64,000 bases of DNA from Plantago ovata (taxonomy: Eukaryota > Streptophyta > Magnoliopsida > Lamiales > Plantaginaceae): positions 105,065,348 to 105,129,347 of the forward strand of contig CM051456.1 in NCBI GenBank assembly GCA_028274465.1, read 5' to 3'. The translations under genes and the position numbers were made by a program. Positions 1 to 9,913 of this stretch are shown here, piece after piece; positions within the stretch are counted from its first letter, which is position 1, and every line of letters starts with the position of its first letter. The notes below the pieces were generated by a model. That model was not told where the DNA came from. It made no database searches and saw only the letters and a program-made list of their open reading frames with translations.

Positions 1-1030
1 TTGGGAGAAACATACAAGACAATATTCTAATGGCCCAAGAATTGGTGAAGGGTTGTAACAGAAAAGGGATCTCACCACGATGCATGATACAAATGGATAT
101 GCAAAAGGCATATGATACTGTGTAATGGAGTGCCTTGGAAGGGATTTTGAGGGAGCTTGGATTCCCAACTCAATTTGTCCGGTGGATAATGATTTGTGTC
201 ACAACGGTGTCATACAGATACTCCATAAATGCTGTGCCCTCCAGAATTTTAAAGGCAAAGCGGGGCTTGCGACAGGGTGACCCTATGTCCCCCCTACTTT
301 TTGCTCTAATTTTGGAATATCTACATCGAGCTTACAACGCCTAGATGACATCCCTAATTTTAATTTTCATCCCAAATGCGAGCGGTTGAAAATTATTAAT
401 CTTTGCTTTGCTGATGACTTAATGATGTTCATGCGAGGAGATGTAGATTCGGTTGACCTACTTATGAAACAATTTGATAAATTTTCTCGTTCCAAAGGTC
501 TGAAAGCAAATCTTGGGAAGAGCCGCGTACACTTTGGTGGCGTATCTGAGGTAGAACAGGATCTGATACTCGAACGCACATGACCTGTGAAAGGCACCCT
601 GCCTGTGAAATATATTGGGTTCCCCCTTTCATCTAGCAAGCTCATGATTAGCCAATGCCAACCGCTTATTGATAAGATTTTGCAGAGAATACATCACTGG
701 ATATCTAAGCTCCTAAGCTATGCTGGTAGGCTCCAGTTAATCAAAAGTGTTCTATTCTCAATTGCAAATTATTGGTTGCAGGTATTTCCCCTTCGAAAAC
801 AGGTATTACACCATATTGAAAGCATGTGTAGAATCTACCTATGGAGTGGCAAAGACAATCAATCAAGAAAGGCTCTCGTCGCATGGGATAGAGTGTGTGA
901 TCCGCAAAGTTGTGGGGGGTTGAATGTTATTGCGTTGAGTGAGTGGAATCAAGCATTAATGACCAAGTTACTTTGGCATATCCAGAATAAAAGTGACAAA
1001 CTATGGATTCGGTGGATCCACACATACTAC
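1..1030 (+). pseudogene. LINE ORF2 relic, part A (reverse transcriptase)
   Basis: This is the reverse-transcriptase part of a non-LTR retrotransposon (LINE), entering from beyond the window edge. The sequence shows an AQE-type early RT motif followed by QMDMQKAYDTV, then the RQGDPMSPLLF motif near 268-305 and the catalytic FADD box near 409-423. The thumb/connection region VKYIGFPLSS follows, ending in a WIRWIHTYY-type segment. The frame is broken. There is an in-frame TAA at 122-124, a frameshift near 340, and a stop at 581-583. The reading frame stops exactly where the Gypsy element begins and resumes at 9919. The copy is dead; the family assignment is firm. Confidence 0.9.
1026..1030. repeat. 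Target-site duplication of Gypsy element, left copy (actac)
   Basis: The five bases actac directly precede the left LTR. The same five bases occur at 9914-9918, directly after the right LTR. Confidence 0.93.
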
Positions 1031-2293
1031 TGATGAATGTGTATTTTACACTTTCATTCGAGTCTTTTTCACAAAATTTAGCTATCCTCTATGATAATTT
1101 AGCTATATTTTAGTACATTTTATTAGAATAGTGTCACGTTTCCCTTTAGATTTTATTTTACAGGTTTTGGTTGAAATTCGGAGATTTACGGGATTTTATA
1201 TTGAAGTCAACAAGGAATTGGTGTTCCAGAAGCCTATTTGGAGTATCTGAAGGTTTCCGGATAGGATTTGGAGTCTAGGGGTCGAATCTGGAGGTTAGAA
1301 GGTCATTAGAAGTCTGAAACCGAGTCTGAAAAGGTGAAGAAATCCAAAACCGCGTCGAAAACGCGGAAATTCCGCGTTTACACTGTGGGGCGAACCGCCG
1401 GAATCCTGGGGCGAACCGCCGCGGGCTAATTTCGGGCCTATATATAGTGCTCAGTTTTCTCTCCGAAAATCATATCTTTCCAAGCCTACTTTCTCACCTC
1501 TCTCTATAGTTTTAGGTAGGAACTTCCCAGGGCCTGTCCTGGGAGTTCCGTAGCTTAGGGGATACTTTTTCATAGCAGATTGGAGCGCGTAGGATCGCAA
1601 TCATCTGGAGATTGACAACCTTCGGTAACTTTGTATCTTACAGTTTTTATCTACTTATTTTATATTCTTTCAATATGTTTTCTTCTATGATTGCTATTGA
1701 TTGCATGCCTATTATGAGTAGCTAAATTTATCGTTGGTGGTAGTATGTGAATTCTTAGCGAGGGAAGATAATCATGCTAATGGCTATATCGCGCATTATA
1801 CTCCGTGTCATTGCTTTATTTCGTTGATCAGTTGCAACCAAAATTCTCGTATGTTGTATTGATTATTATGCACACTTGGACACTTGTCAACCAATCAGAC
1901 CAATTATCTTCGTAGTGTTGAATAATTACGGAACACATTAGGACGTTAGTTGTTGATGAGTCAGACCCTTATTATCTTCGTAGTGCTTAATACTTGCAAC
2001 AGGACACAAGATTGATTCAAAGATCTCTATGCAAGACCGAGGAATTTATGCATGATTATCGACCCATTATGTTAAGAAGGACCATACTATCACCAATCTC
2101 CATTATCTGCTTGAAAATCCCTATTGCTTTCTATTTGCTGTTTTATATTCTTAATTAGATTTGATAAAGCTAGTATAGTCCTGAGAGAACGACACTCGAG
2201 TCATTCTACTACTACACTACGGTTTTCGTTGTAGTTGTGGATTGCCTTTGGCTAAATAACAAATTTATTTGATTGAATCTGACACGTTCATCA
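1031..2293 (+). repeat. 5' LTR of the Gypsy element
   Basis: The LTR begins TGATGAATG and ends GTTCATCA, which are short inverted ends. It has the same length as the 3' LTR at 8651-9913, with seven mismatches. It carries a TATA box near 1437 and two GGGGCGAACCGCC motifs near 1387-1420. No coding sequence was seen. Confidence 0.95.
1437..1447 (+). promoter_or_regulatory. TATA box of the 5' LTR
   Basis: The sequence CCTATATATAG lies in the middle of the LTR and is followed by a pyrimidine-rich stretch, as expected for the U3/R boundary. The same motif occurs at 9057-9067 in the 3' LTR. The transcription start is inferred. Confidence 0.65.
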
Positions 2294-2296
2294 AAT

Positions 2297-2314
2297 TGGC
2301 GCCGTTGCCGGGGA
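2297..2314 (+). promoter_or_regulatory. Primer-binding site, tRNA-Asp type
   Basis: TGGCGCCGTTGCCGGGGA starts three bases after the LTR end. It is complementary to the 3' end of a canonical plant tRNA-Asp plus CCA. The tRNA-Asp gene at 55328-55399 matches it except at one acceptor-stem base. Confidence 0.88.
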
Positions 2315-2457
2315 CTATACTCCTTTTTTCTATTTAATTTGTTTTTATTTACAGCTTTAGATTCCTAATTCTACTAGATTTAGTTTTTTCTTTTTAATTT
2401 CTCTCTGATACTGCTTTCCTAGTCTATTTCTAATCACCTTTCCTAGTCTGTCACAGA

Positions 2458-3792
2458 TTGTGTATGCCGCATACACGTTCTGCAGGAACACCGCTTGCTG
2501 ATTCAATTGCTGAGATCGATAGAGTCTACCACCAGAGAAGGCGACTACTTGAAAGGCGCGCACTAGAGGAAATAGAGGAAATCGATTTCTCTGAATCTCT
2601 AATTAGTCTTTTCAAGGAAATCGACGGAATGGCAGAAGCTAGACCACTGAAGGCATGGGTACAACCCACCAAGGATCGTATGAGGGGACCGGCGATTGTT
2701 CTTTCGCCCGCAACCCGAGATCTGGAAATCAAGAACCACGCATTCCAACAACTTCCGAGGTTCTATGGCTTATCAAGGGAAGATGTGATGGGGTACTTGA
2801 ACGATATCGATGATTTCGTCAACCAACTCCCACGACTCGGAGCTGACATAACAACGGATGAGTTGAGGATGAAGGTTTTTGCTATGGGACTTGGCGACAG
2901 AGCCAAGTCATGGCTGAGTTCTCTACCAGCCGGCTCGCTGGACACTTGGGAAAAGGTTTTTTCAGCTTTCATGGAGAAATACTTCCCACACACTCTGACT
3001 ACCGCGCTAAAGGCGCAAATCACTGGATTCAAGCAGGACTATGATGAGACCATCTACACCGCATTCGAGAGGTTCCAAGATCTCACGAACAAGTGCCCTC
3101 ACCATGGTTTTGAACTTTCCGACTTAGTCCAACACTTCTACAATGGACTAACCTTCGAGAACCAACAAGTGGTGGATTTCCAATGCCGAGGCAATATTTG
3201 GGAGGAAACCGCAGAAGTCGTCTGGGTAGTTTTCGAAAGGCTTGCTAAGGGTTCGCAGTTCAAGGACCCAAGAGCAATGGTTAGGAGACGTGGGCCTGAA
3301 GCTCCACCGACTCAAGAAGCCCCTATGTACAGGGGGAATGGGGATCAATTCGAGTGCTTTACCAACGAATTGAAGCAAGTCCTCAAGAGCGCCACCGGAA
3401 CAACTGTTTCGAACGAAGTATGCCAAATATGCAAGAACTATGGGCATGGGGCTCATATGTGTAGATCGGAGCTGGCATACGATGATGGCAACTGGGCTCG
3501 AGGAGGCAAAGAAGAAGCCTTTGCTACGGAGTTTGGCACTCAAGAAGTTAGCTACGGACAAGACGGTAGGAATCCTCGAGGTGGATTTTGGAGAAGAGGA
3601 TACCGTAACAATCAAGGATATGCACCGGCTAACCAAACTTATGGACCTAACCAAGACCGTAGTAGGCTTAACTATGGTAATGATCACTGCGAAAACCCCG
3701 CTCCGAAAGAGCCACCGAAGTCGAAGTCGGCTCTACTGATGGAGAACTTACAGAAGATGGTTGATCACACACAGTTTTCTCAAACGTTATGA
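2458..3792 (+). CDS. Gag polyprotein of the Gypsy element
   Basis: The 444-residue ORF encodes a retrotransposon capsid (Retrotrans_gag family). The core includes KAWLSSLPAGSLDTWEKV, then FMEKYFP and ALKAQITGFKQ, followed by QHFYNGL. A complete CCHC zinc knuckle, CQICKNYGHGAHMC (CX2CX4HX4C), lies near residues 322-335 and would bind the RNA genome. The first possible start is the TGT-flanked codon region near 2458; the first ATG in frame is 2461. The ORF ends by overlapping the protease ORF in a different frame at 3761-3792. The carboxyl end is glycine/asparagine rich. The capsid core appears intact, so this copy could still make virus-like particles (inference). Confidence 0.88.
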   Translation: MCMPHTRSAGTPLADSIAEIDRVYHQRRRLLERRALEEIEEIDFSESLISLFKEIDGMAEARPLKAWVQPTKDRMRGPAIVLSPATRDLEIKNHAFQQLPRFYGLSREDVMGYLNDIDDFVNQLPRLGADITTDELRMKVFAMGLGDRAKSWLSSLPAGSLDTWEKVFSAFMEKYFPHTLTTALKAQITGFKQDYDETIYTAFERFQDLTNKCPHHGFELSDLVQHFYNGLTFENQQVVDFQCRGNIWEETAEVVWVVFERLAKGSQFKDPRAMVRRRGPEAPPTQEAPMYRGNGDQFECFTNELKQVLKSATGTTVSNEVCQICKNYGHGAHMCRSELAYDDGNWARGGKEEAFATEFGTQEVSYGQDGRNPRGGFWRRGYRNNQGYAPANQTYGPNQDRSRLNYGNDHCENPAPKEPPKSKSALLMENLQKMVDHTQFSQTL

Positions 3793-4621
3793 AGAAGATT
3801 CTGAGAAGACTAGAGCAAGGCTCGATAAGTTGGAAGAGAGCACAAGGCTTGCCCATCAAAAGATGCAAGAGTTGATCGACCGAGGAGCAAGTAGGGAGCA
3901 AGGCAAACTGCCTAGCAACACTGAGAAGTCATTGTCTATTAACTTAGTAGGTGATTTACCTGTTGAAATCACCATCAAGAAGGTTGCTAAGTGCGAGAGT
4001 TGCAAGAGGGAACTGCCCCCACAGGCCGAAGAAGAAGAAAAGGACCTTGGTACTAACAAGAGAGAAGAGGAGCAAGAGGATCCCGAACCACTCCCTCAAA
4101 GTTTCGATATTAAGGTCGGGATTGGGGAGCTTGAAGATGTCCGAGCCACACTAGACACTGGGTCCTACTCAAATGTGCTCCCTTTAAACATTTTCGAGAA
4201 GACTAACCTTGGAGAACTAACTGTGCATAAGGCTATTGTGCAACTGGCGGATGGATCCCTTGTAAAACCCGAAGGCGTTGTGAAGAATGTATTAGTCAAA
4301 ATTGGTGAAGCCTCTGTCCACACCGATTTTGTAATTATGCCAGCATCAGCACCAGGAACGGGGGATGTCATACTCTTAGGACGAACATTCTTGACTAAAA
4401 TACGCTCAGTGATGGACATCTACCAAAGGACTTGCACTATCGAAGTGGATGGCAAGCAACATGTGTTGCAAGCCATATCTGATCCACCTGATCCACCCGA
4501 TACTTCTAACACTATTGATTACAGTGGTCTTAACGTTTATGTTCACTCTTATTCACAGGATCAAAGCACGGGAAGGAGAATCATGAAGGGGAAGTCTAGT
4601 ACCCTCAGAAGGAAAAGATAG
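3761..4621 (+). CDS. Gag C-terminal linker and aspartic protease of the Gypsy element
   Basis: This 286-residue reading frame starts inside the end of the Gag ORF, in another frame. Its first part is a charged coiled-coil-like linker (KTRARLDKLEES). The protease core begins with FDIKVGIGELEDVRATLDTG. LDTGSYSNVLP contains the catalytic DTG, and a later DVILLGRTFL matches the ILGR-like flap/C-terminal motif of retropepsins. There is no polymerase downstream; the frame ends in a basic tail. A four-T run near 3777-3780 is where one base would have to be removed for Gag and protease to read as one protein. It may be a recent indel, a sequence error or a recoding site. Confidence 0.82.
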   Translation: MITHSFLKRYEEDSEKTRARLDKLEESTRLAHQKMQELIDRGASREQGKLPSNTEKSLSINLVGDLPVEITIKKVAKCESCKRELPPQAEEEEKDLGTNKREEEQEDPEPLPQSFDIKVGIGELEDVRATLDTGSYSNVLPLNIFEKTNLGELTVHKAIVQLADGSLVKPEGVVKNVLVKIGEASVHTDFVIMPASAPGTGDVILLGRTFLTKIRSVMDIYQRTCTIEVDGKQHVLQAISDPPDPPDTSNTIDYSGLNVYVHSYSQDQSTGRRIMKGKSSTLRRKR

Positions 4622-4662
4622 GCGAAGACAGGGGTCGAGTCAGAGACCTTAAACAATGGCGC

Positions 4663-4686
4663 TATCCGGGAGGCAACCCGGGGTTT
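4663..4686 (+). promoter_or_regulatory. Conserved stem-loop after protease ORF
   Basis: The sequence ATCCGGGAGGCAACCCGG can fold as a CCGGG/CCCGG stem with an AGGCAA loop. A GGGAGGCAACCC motif of this kind is, from memory, commonly found just after the pol region in Tat/Athila-type plant elements. Its presence right after the protease suggests the polymerase-integrase segment was deleted between the two. Confidence 0.5.
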
Positions 4687-4906
4687 TTATCGCTTTCTTT
4701 ACCGCTTTATTGCATGCATTCATACTTGAACAATTTGCTTTTCATATGTGAATTTGTTCGGTTCTGTGTCGTTTATGCTTATGTTGTGTTCGAGTGCGAC
4801 TTTTCGAGTGATTTTTTGAGGAAAATGATTTTTCGGGGACTAAAATTTTTTCGGGGACTTAAAATCGCATTTTTATTTTTCAAAAACGTTCGTCTCCCAC
4901 CTAAAA

Positions 4907-5022
4907 GTGGGGGGCGAATCGCCCCACGACCAGAGCGCGCGCGCGCGCTCTAGGCGCGCGGGGCGGTTCGCCCCGCACGAGGCGGTCCGCCCCGGGTGTG
5001 GGGCGAACCGCCCCACACCTCC
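4907..5022. repeat. GC-rich palindromic cluster in Gypsy element
   Basis: It holds four near-copies of the palindrome GGGGCGAACCGCCCC or GGGGCGGTTCGCCCC, plus an alternating GCGCGCGCGC run near 4937-4948. The same motif occurs twice in each LTR. Confidence 0.75.
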
Positions 5023-5790
5023 AGAGACTAAAAATCGGGGGTTTCTTCCCCAAACCTCCATTTTTCTCCATTTTCATCCTTCAAACTCCAAAATTTCCTC
5101 CATATTCAAAATATCTTCAAATCTTCATAACTTCTTCACCTCTCCATCATTTTGTGTGTTCTTTAGCTTCATTCGAAGCCCGTTACGTGCTCTATCATTC
5201 TATCCGAACAAATTTCTTCCTAGCTCATTCAATTTCCGAATTTGAGGTATTATCACATGAACCCTAATTTTTACAATTTGGGGATTTTTTTGATTTATGC
5301 TTCAATTAGACTTGTATGATGTATGGGTTGATGATTTATGTGTTTAGATTCATTATTCATTGTCAATTACATGTTCAATTAGGCTTGGTTTGATGATTTG
5401 AGATTTTGCTAATTGGATGATATATGTCTTGTTAGGAAATTATCTCTATTGCTTTCATTCCTTGTTTAAACATGTGTTTATAGATATGAAATTGATGAAT
5501 GTATTGGTAGAATGCATGATGGTTGAAATTGAGGATTTATGCTAGAAATTGATTTTTATGATATGGATTGAACCTTGTGATTCAAGGCATTTGTTATTAG
5601 CAAGAGCATAATGTGATGTGTTATTGTAGTAGGTACATTGATATGTTACGTAATGAATTAGCTAGACTAGGCTTTGGGATTTTGAGGAGTTGGATTTTTG
5701 AGAATTTTACTCGTTTGTTGGCTTGTTTATTTACATATGCATATGTCTGTTTTGCATTGTACAAGATACTAATTGCTGTTTGTAGGAATC

Positions 5791-7095
5791 ATGGCACCAA
5801 GGACAAGGAGAGCCGACTCTAGCAAGAAGGGGAAAGGAGTGGCATCAAGCTCCCAACCATCTCATGATTTGTACGAGTTGTCTGCCGCTGCGATAGAGGT
5901 GCGTCAACGGCTAGAGGCGGAGATGGACGACGGAGGAAGGTCAATCATCCCCGATAGGAGGATTGACATTCCTGAGTCCGCAGCGAACAGAGCGGGATAT
6001 AGGACACTGTCAAGTTTGGGGTCACAAAGGAATTGGGCATGGTACAGTTCCGACAGGTTCAAAGGCTACGACGAGAGCCTCCTCAGAGATTTCTACACTG
6101 GGTACACGGATCTCGACGAGAAGAATGGGGTATTAGTCCGAGGCCTGATTATACCATGGAACCCAGAGTACATATCTTCCTTCATCCATTTCGGGAACTT
6201 GGAATTCACAGAGAGCGCACACGCTTACTTGTATTCAAGGACCGCTAGGGGGATAGGGCGAGACATTACCGATGTGATCTGCAACAGGGAGTACAGATAT
6301 CCTGGAGTTGGGGCAGCACCTGGACGGATCAGTTATAGCGACCTTAGCATCGATGCTAAGGTGATGATGAAATTTTGCATCTCCGACTTGATCCCAAGGA
6401 AGAATGACACATGGATTCAGCCCTACTACGCCGAGCTCCTCTACTGCCTAATAGACGGACATCAGATCGACATAGGGCGCATTATGTATGAGGAGTACGA
6501 GCGCCACTGGGAAAAGAAGAGGAAGCCTTTCATCTTCCCGAGTTTCATCACAACATACTGCAAGTATCATGGGGTCGACGATATTGAGGAGGGGGATTGC
6601 GAGGTCGCTGCCCTTTCACCCTCGACCATTGAGGTACAGCTCAACAGGTATCAGTTGAGGAACCCCACAGCAGCAGCTGCTGATGTAGGAGGACAATTCC
6701 AGCCGAATGATTCCGATCATGAGGATGCTATGGAGGCCGATGTTGGCGAAGCCCCGATTCCAGACATTCCGTTTGTCCATCATGCACCGCATGCACCAGT
6801 AGGAGCACCACAGGGGTCTGGAGGATTTGACTTCTCCGAATTCCGTACCTACCTCGACAGCCGTTTCGACAGGATTGATGCCAACAACGCGGCGATGCGA
6901 CAGGACATCGACAGGCACATTGTGCAGCACAACCGCGGTTGGGAGATATTCGAGGAGCACCGCCGAGAGGATAGGCAGCACATGTGGGAGCAGCAACAGC
7001 TGATCCAGCAACAGCAGGAAGCTCTACGACAGTCCAATGAGCTCATGAATGACATGTGGAGTGACTTTTATGGGGACTACCATCCCGATGATTAG
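5791..7095 (+). CDS. Transposase_32-like (putative plant transposon protein) ORF2 of the Gypsy element
   Basis: The 434-residue ORF starts at ATG 5791 (MAPRTRRADSSKKGKG), a basic serine-rich beginning that could be a nuclear localisation signal. The middle part (about residues 70-275) resembles the plant 'putative plant transposon protein' family (transposase_32). It has an AKVMMKFCISDLIPRKNDTW segment, then LLYCLIDGHQIDIGRIMYEE, then FPSFITTYCKYHGV. The C-terminal third is acidic/proline rich and then strongly Q-rich and charged, likely coiled coil (QHMWEQQQLIQQQQEALRQS). Function is unknown, and no catalytic motif can be named. It lies where an env-like ORF sits in some plant Gypsy elements. 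The ORF is undisrupted in a young element, which suggests recent selection. Confidence 0.75.
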   Translation: MAPRTRRADSSKKGKGVASSSQPSHDLYELSAAAIEVRQRLEAEMDDGGRSIIPDRRIDIPESAANRAGYRTLSSLGSQRNWAWYSSDRFKGYDESLLRDFYTGYTDLDEKNGVLVRGLIIPWNPEYISSFIHFGNLEFTESAHAYLYSRTARGIGRDITDVICNREYRYPGVGAAPGRISYSDLSIDAKVMMKFCISDLIPRKNDTWIQPYYAELLYCLIDGHQIDIGRIMYEEYERHWEKKRKPFIFPSFITTYCKYHGVDDIEEGDCEVAALSPSTIEVQLNRYQLRNPTAAAADVGGQFQPNDSDHEDAMEADVGEAPIPDIPFVHHAPHAPVGAPQGSGGFDFSEFRTYLDSRFDRIDANNAAMRQDIDRHIVQHNRGWEIFEEHRREDRQHMWEQQQLIQQQQEALRQSNELMNDMWSDFYGDYHPDD

Positions 7096-8650
7096 TCCTT
7101 CCACTTGTCCACTCTCAGCCGACCGAGGCCAAACCCTTCGGTAACATCTAGTATCACTTCTTATTACTCATTCTCTTTTGCTAGGGGGCTAGCTTAAGAA
7201 TCGTAAGGAGGATGGGATGTGAACCATGATGTTAAGTTTTGTTTGGTTTTGTGTCGATTAGTATCTTGTTCTTTGTTTGCATTTGCACGTTTACTGCTTT
7301 CTTAGATTTTTTAGGTTGCATTCATCCTAGGATAGTCTTGCATGTTTTATATGGAGTTTATTGCCGAATTTTTGAAATTTTTTATTGGGTAGATCAACTA
7401 GCTATGCCATTAATCGTATGCTTCATCTCTATGAATTTGTTTGAGGTTTTTCTCGCTTGGCTTGTCACATTTATGTATTGCACTTAGTTGAGCTAGGTAG
7501 TCTCGACATCACTTAGTGGTGTTTTCTCTACTGCGGTTCACGAAGGCCTTTATAATAGGATGATGCATGTTAGGGTCTTATGGTTGTTTTCCCGAGTAAT
7601 TATGTACCTAAGAGGCAACAAGTCTTCACCATGCTTTGAGATTGCTAAATGCCTAGGAAGGAGGTAGTGTGAGTTTGTGTGATCCTTTGTTTATAACCTA
7701 TTCTTCCGAATAGGTTTGGGGAGGGGGTTACACCATCATTAGACTTGTTTCTGTTTTTCATTCTCCGTATCGTGAGTTTATTTTCCTTTTTCCGTAAATT
7801 TTGTGCTCAAACCTATTCTTTCGAATAGGTTTGGGGAAGTCGTGTGAGTCTTTTTGTTTCCCTTTTTGTTATGCTACTGCTGGCTAGAAAAAAAAAATCG
7901 AAAAAAAAGAAAGAAAAATTCCAGGAAAAAAAGAGAAAAAGAAAAAAAAGAATCTGGAAAGAAAAAAAAGAATCTGGAAAGAAAAAAAAAGAAAAAAAAG
8001 AGAAGGCCCTAAAAAAAGGAAAGAAGGTCCAAAAAAAAGAAAAGCCAAATAGCAGTTTAGCAAAGTTTTGAGTCTTTTCCATTTTTCGTGATGTTCGTAA
8101 TTGTGTTTTTCTATTTTTTATCTTTTTTGTCTTGAGTGTCATCTGTTCTAGACCACCCTCGTCCTGCCATTCAGGAAGTGGTGAATAGCTTAAGACTTTA
8201 CTTGAGAGATGGGTAGAATAGGGGAGAGTTATCTTTTATAGGGAACCCTCCTTCGTTTGATGAGAGCCAGTACTGGTTCGACCTCTTTTGAGGGAAAGTC
8301 TTAACATGGTGGAACAACAGTAAGTCCTCAGTTTCATAGGCACGGGGCAACCATTCGTATCATAGCATGCATCATTACGTCGTCACTGACTAGGTCCAGG
8401 TAGAGAATGTTACGAGAGACTATCTTGTCTTGACATAAGTGCTTATGTGGATGTGTATAAGTCAATCGAGGTATTCTTCAACCTATATTCATGCTTTGAT
8501 TTATATGGTTTTTGTTCATATGTTATTTGGTAGATTCAGTAGATTAGTTCATTTTATTTGGCATGAAACTCCATTTTGAGTCTTGCGTGTTTTTTGTACT
8601 AGAGTCTAGCTTAGTTGCTTGAGGACAAGCAAAGGTTCGGTTTGGGGAGT
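7096..8650 (+). other. Gypsy element 3' noncoding region
   Basis: No coding sequence is supported. It has two copies of an inverted repeat AACCTATTC-loop-GAATAGGTT at 7695-7716 and 7809-7832. An A-rich low-complexity tract follows at 7885-8045, including a repeated GAATCTGGAAAG unit. The region ends in GGACAAGCAAAG and the polypurine tract. The apparent lysine-rich ORF at 7844-8071 is only the A-rich tract. Confidence 0.7.
8639..8650 (+). promoter_or_regulatory. Polypurine tract of the Gypsy element
   Basis: The purine-rich GGTTTGGGGAGT lies immediately before the 3' LTR, the expected site of plus-strand DNA priming. Confidence 0.8.
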
Positions 8651-9913
8651 TGATGAATGTGTATTTTACACTTTCATTCGAGTCTTTTTCACCAAATTTA
8701 GCTATCATCTATGATAATTTAGCTATATTTTAGTACATTTTATTAGAATAGTGTCACGTTTCCCTTTAGATTTTATTTTACAGGTTTTGGTTGAAATTCG
8801 GAGATTTACGGGATTTTATATTGAAGTCAACAAGGAATTGGTGTTCCAGAAGCCTATTTGGAGTATCTGAAGGTTTCCGGATAGGATTTGGAGTCTAGGG
8901 GTCGAATCTGGAGGTTAGAAGGTCATTAGAAGTCTGAAACCGAGTCTGAAAAGGTGAAGAAATCCAAAACCGCGTCGAAAACGCGGAAATTCCGCGTTTA
9001 CACTGTGGGGCGAACCGCCGGAATCCTGGGGCGAACCGCCGCGGGCTAATTTCGGGCCTATATATAGTGCTCAGTTTTCTCTCCGAAAATCATATCTTTC
9101 CAAGCCTACTTTCTCACCTCTCTCTATAGTTTTAGGTAGGAACTTCCCAGGGCCTGTCCTGGGAGTTCCGTAGCTTAGGGGATACTTTTTCATAGCAGAT
9201 TGGAGCGCGTAGGATCGCAATCATCTGGAGATTGACAACCTTCGGTAACTTTGTATCTTACAGTTTTTATCTACTTATTTTATATTCTTTCAATATGTTT
9301 TCTTCTATGATTGCTATTGATTGCATGCCTATTATGAGTAGCTAAATTTATCGTTGGTGGTAGTATGTGAATTCTTAGCGAGGGAAGATAATCATGCTAA
9401 TGGCTATATCGCGCATTATACTCCGTGTCATTGCTTTATTTCGTTGATCAGTTGCAACCAAAATTCTCGTATTTTGTATTGATTATTATGCACACTTGGA
9501 CACTTGTCAACCAATCAGACCAATTATCTTCGTAGTGTTGAATAATTACGGAACACATTAGGACGTTAGTTGTTGATGAGTCAGACCCTTATTATCTTCG
9601 TAGTGCTTAATACTTGCAACAGGACACAAGATTGATTCAAAGATCTCTATGCAAGACCGAGGAATTTATGCATGATTATCGACCCATTATGTTAAGAAGG
9701 ACCATACTATCACCAATCTCCATTATCTGCTTGAAAACCCCTATTGCTTTCTATTTGTTGTTTTATATTCTTAATTAGATTTGATAAAGCTAGTATAGTC
9801 CTGAGAGAACGACACTCGAGTCATTCTACTACTACACTACGGTTTTCGTTGTAGTTGTGGATTGTCTTTGGCTAAATAACAAATTTATTTGATTGAATTT
9901 GACACGTTCATCA
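8651..9913 (+). repeat. 3' LTR of the Gypsy element
   Basis: It is 1,263 bp, the same length as the 5' LTR, with seven single-base differences by eye. It is followed by the target duplication actac at 9914-9918, after which the interrupted LINE continues. Confidence 0.95.

Larger units (their letters stand above)
4622..5790 (+). other. Gypsy internal spacer and putative leader of ORF2
   Basis: No protein-coding sequence is supported here. It contains the stem-loop above, a strongly GC-rich palindromic block (4907-5022) and a pyrimidine-rich stretch (5040-5240) resembling a 5' untranslated region. A possible donor GAG|GTATTA at 5247 and a possible acceptor TTTGTAG ending near 5785 suggest an intron just ahead of ORF2. 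Splicing is inference only. Confidence 0.5.
1031..9913 (+). mobile_element. Young non-autonomous Gypsy-type LTR retrotransposon (Gag-protease plus extra ORF)
   Basis: This is an 8,883-bp complete insertion with two 1,263-bp LTRs, a tRNA-Asp primer-binding site, a polypurine tract and a perfect 5-bp target duplication. By eye the LTRs differ at seven positions (about 0.55 percent), so the insertion is recent. Internally it has a Gag ORF and a retroviral-type aspartic protease. It has no reverse transcriptase, RNase H or integrase anywhere. A second ORF at 5791-7095 resembles the plant transposase_32 family. It must borrow polymerase and integrase from an autonomous partner, so it fits the class described as TR-GAG or LARD-like. 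The primer-binding site and conserved noncoding motifs suggest a Tat/Athila-like ancestor (inference). Confidence 0.9.

Noticed and set aside
4873..5267. Overlapping ORFs on both strands
   Set aside because: GC-rich palindromes and leader-like sequence keep frames open by composition; no domain seen.
7844..8071. Lysine-rich ORF
   Set aside because: Product of an A-rich low-complexity tract in the Gypsy 3' region.
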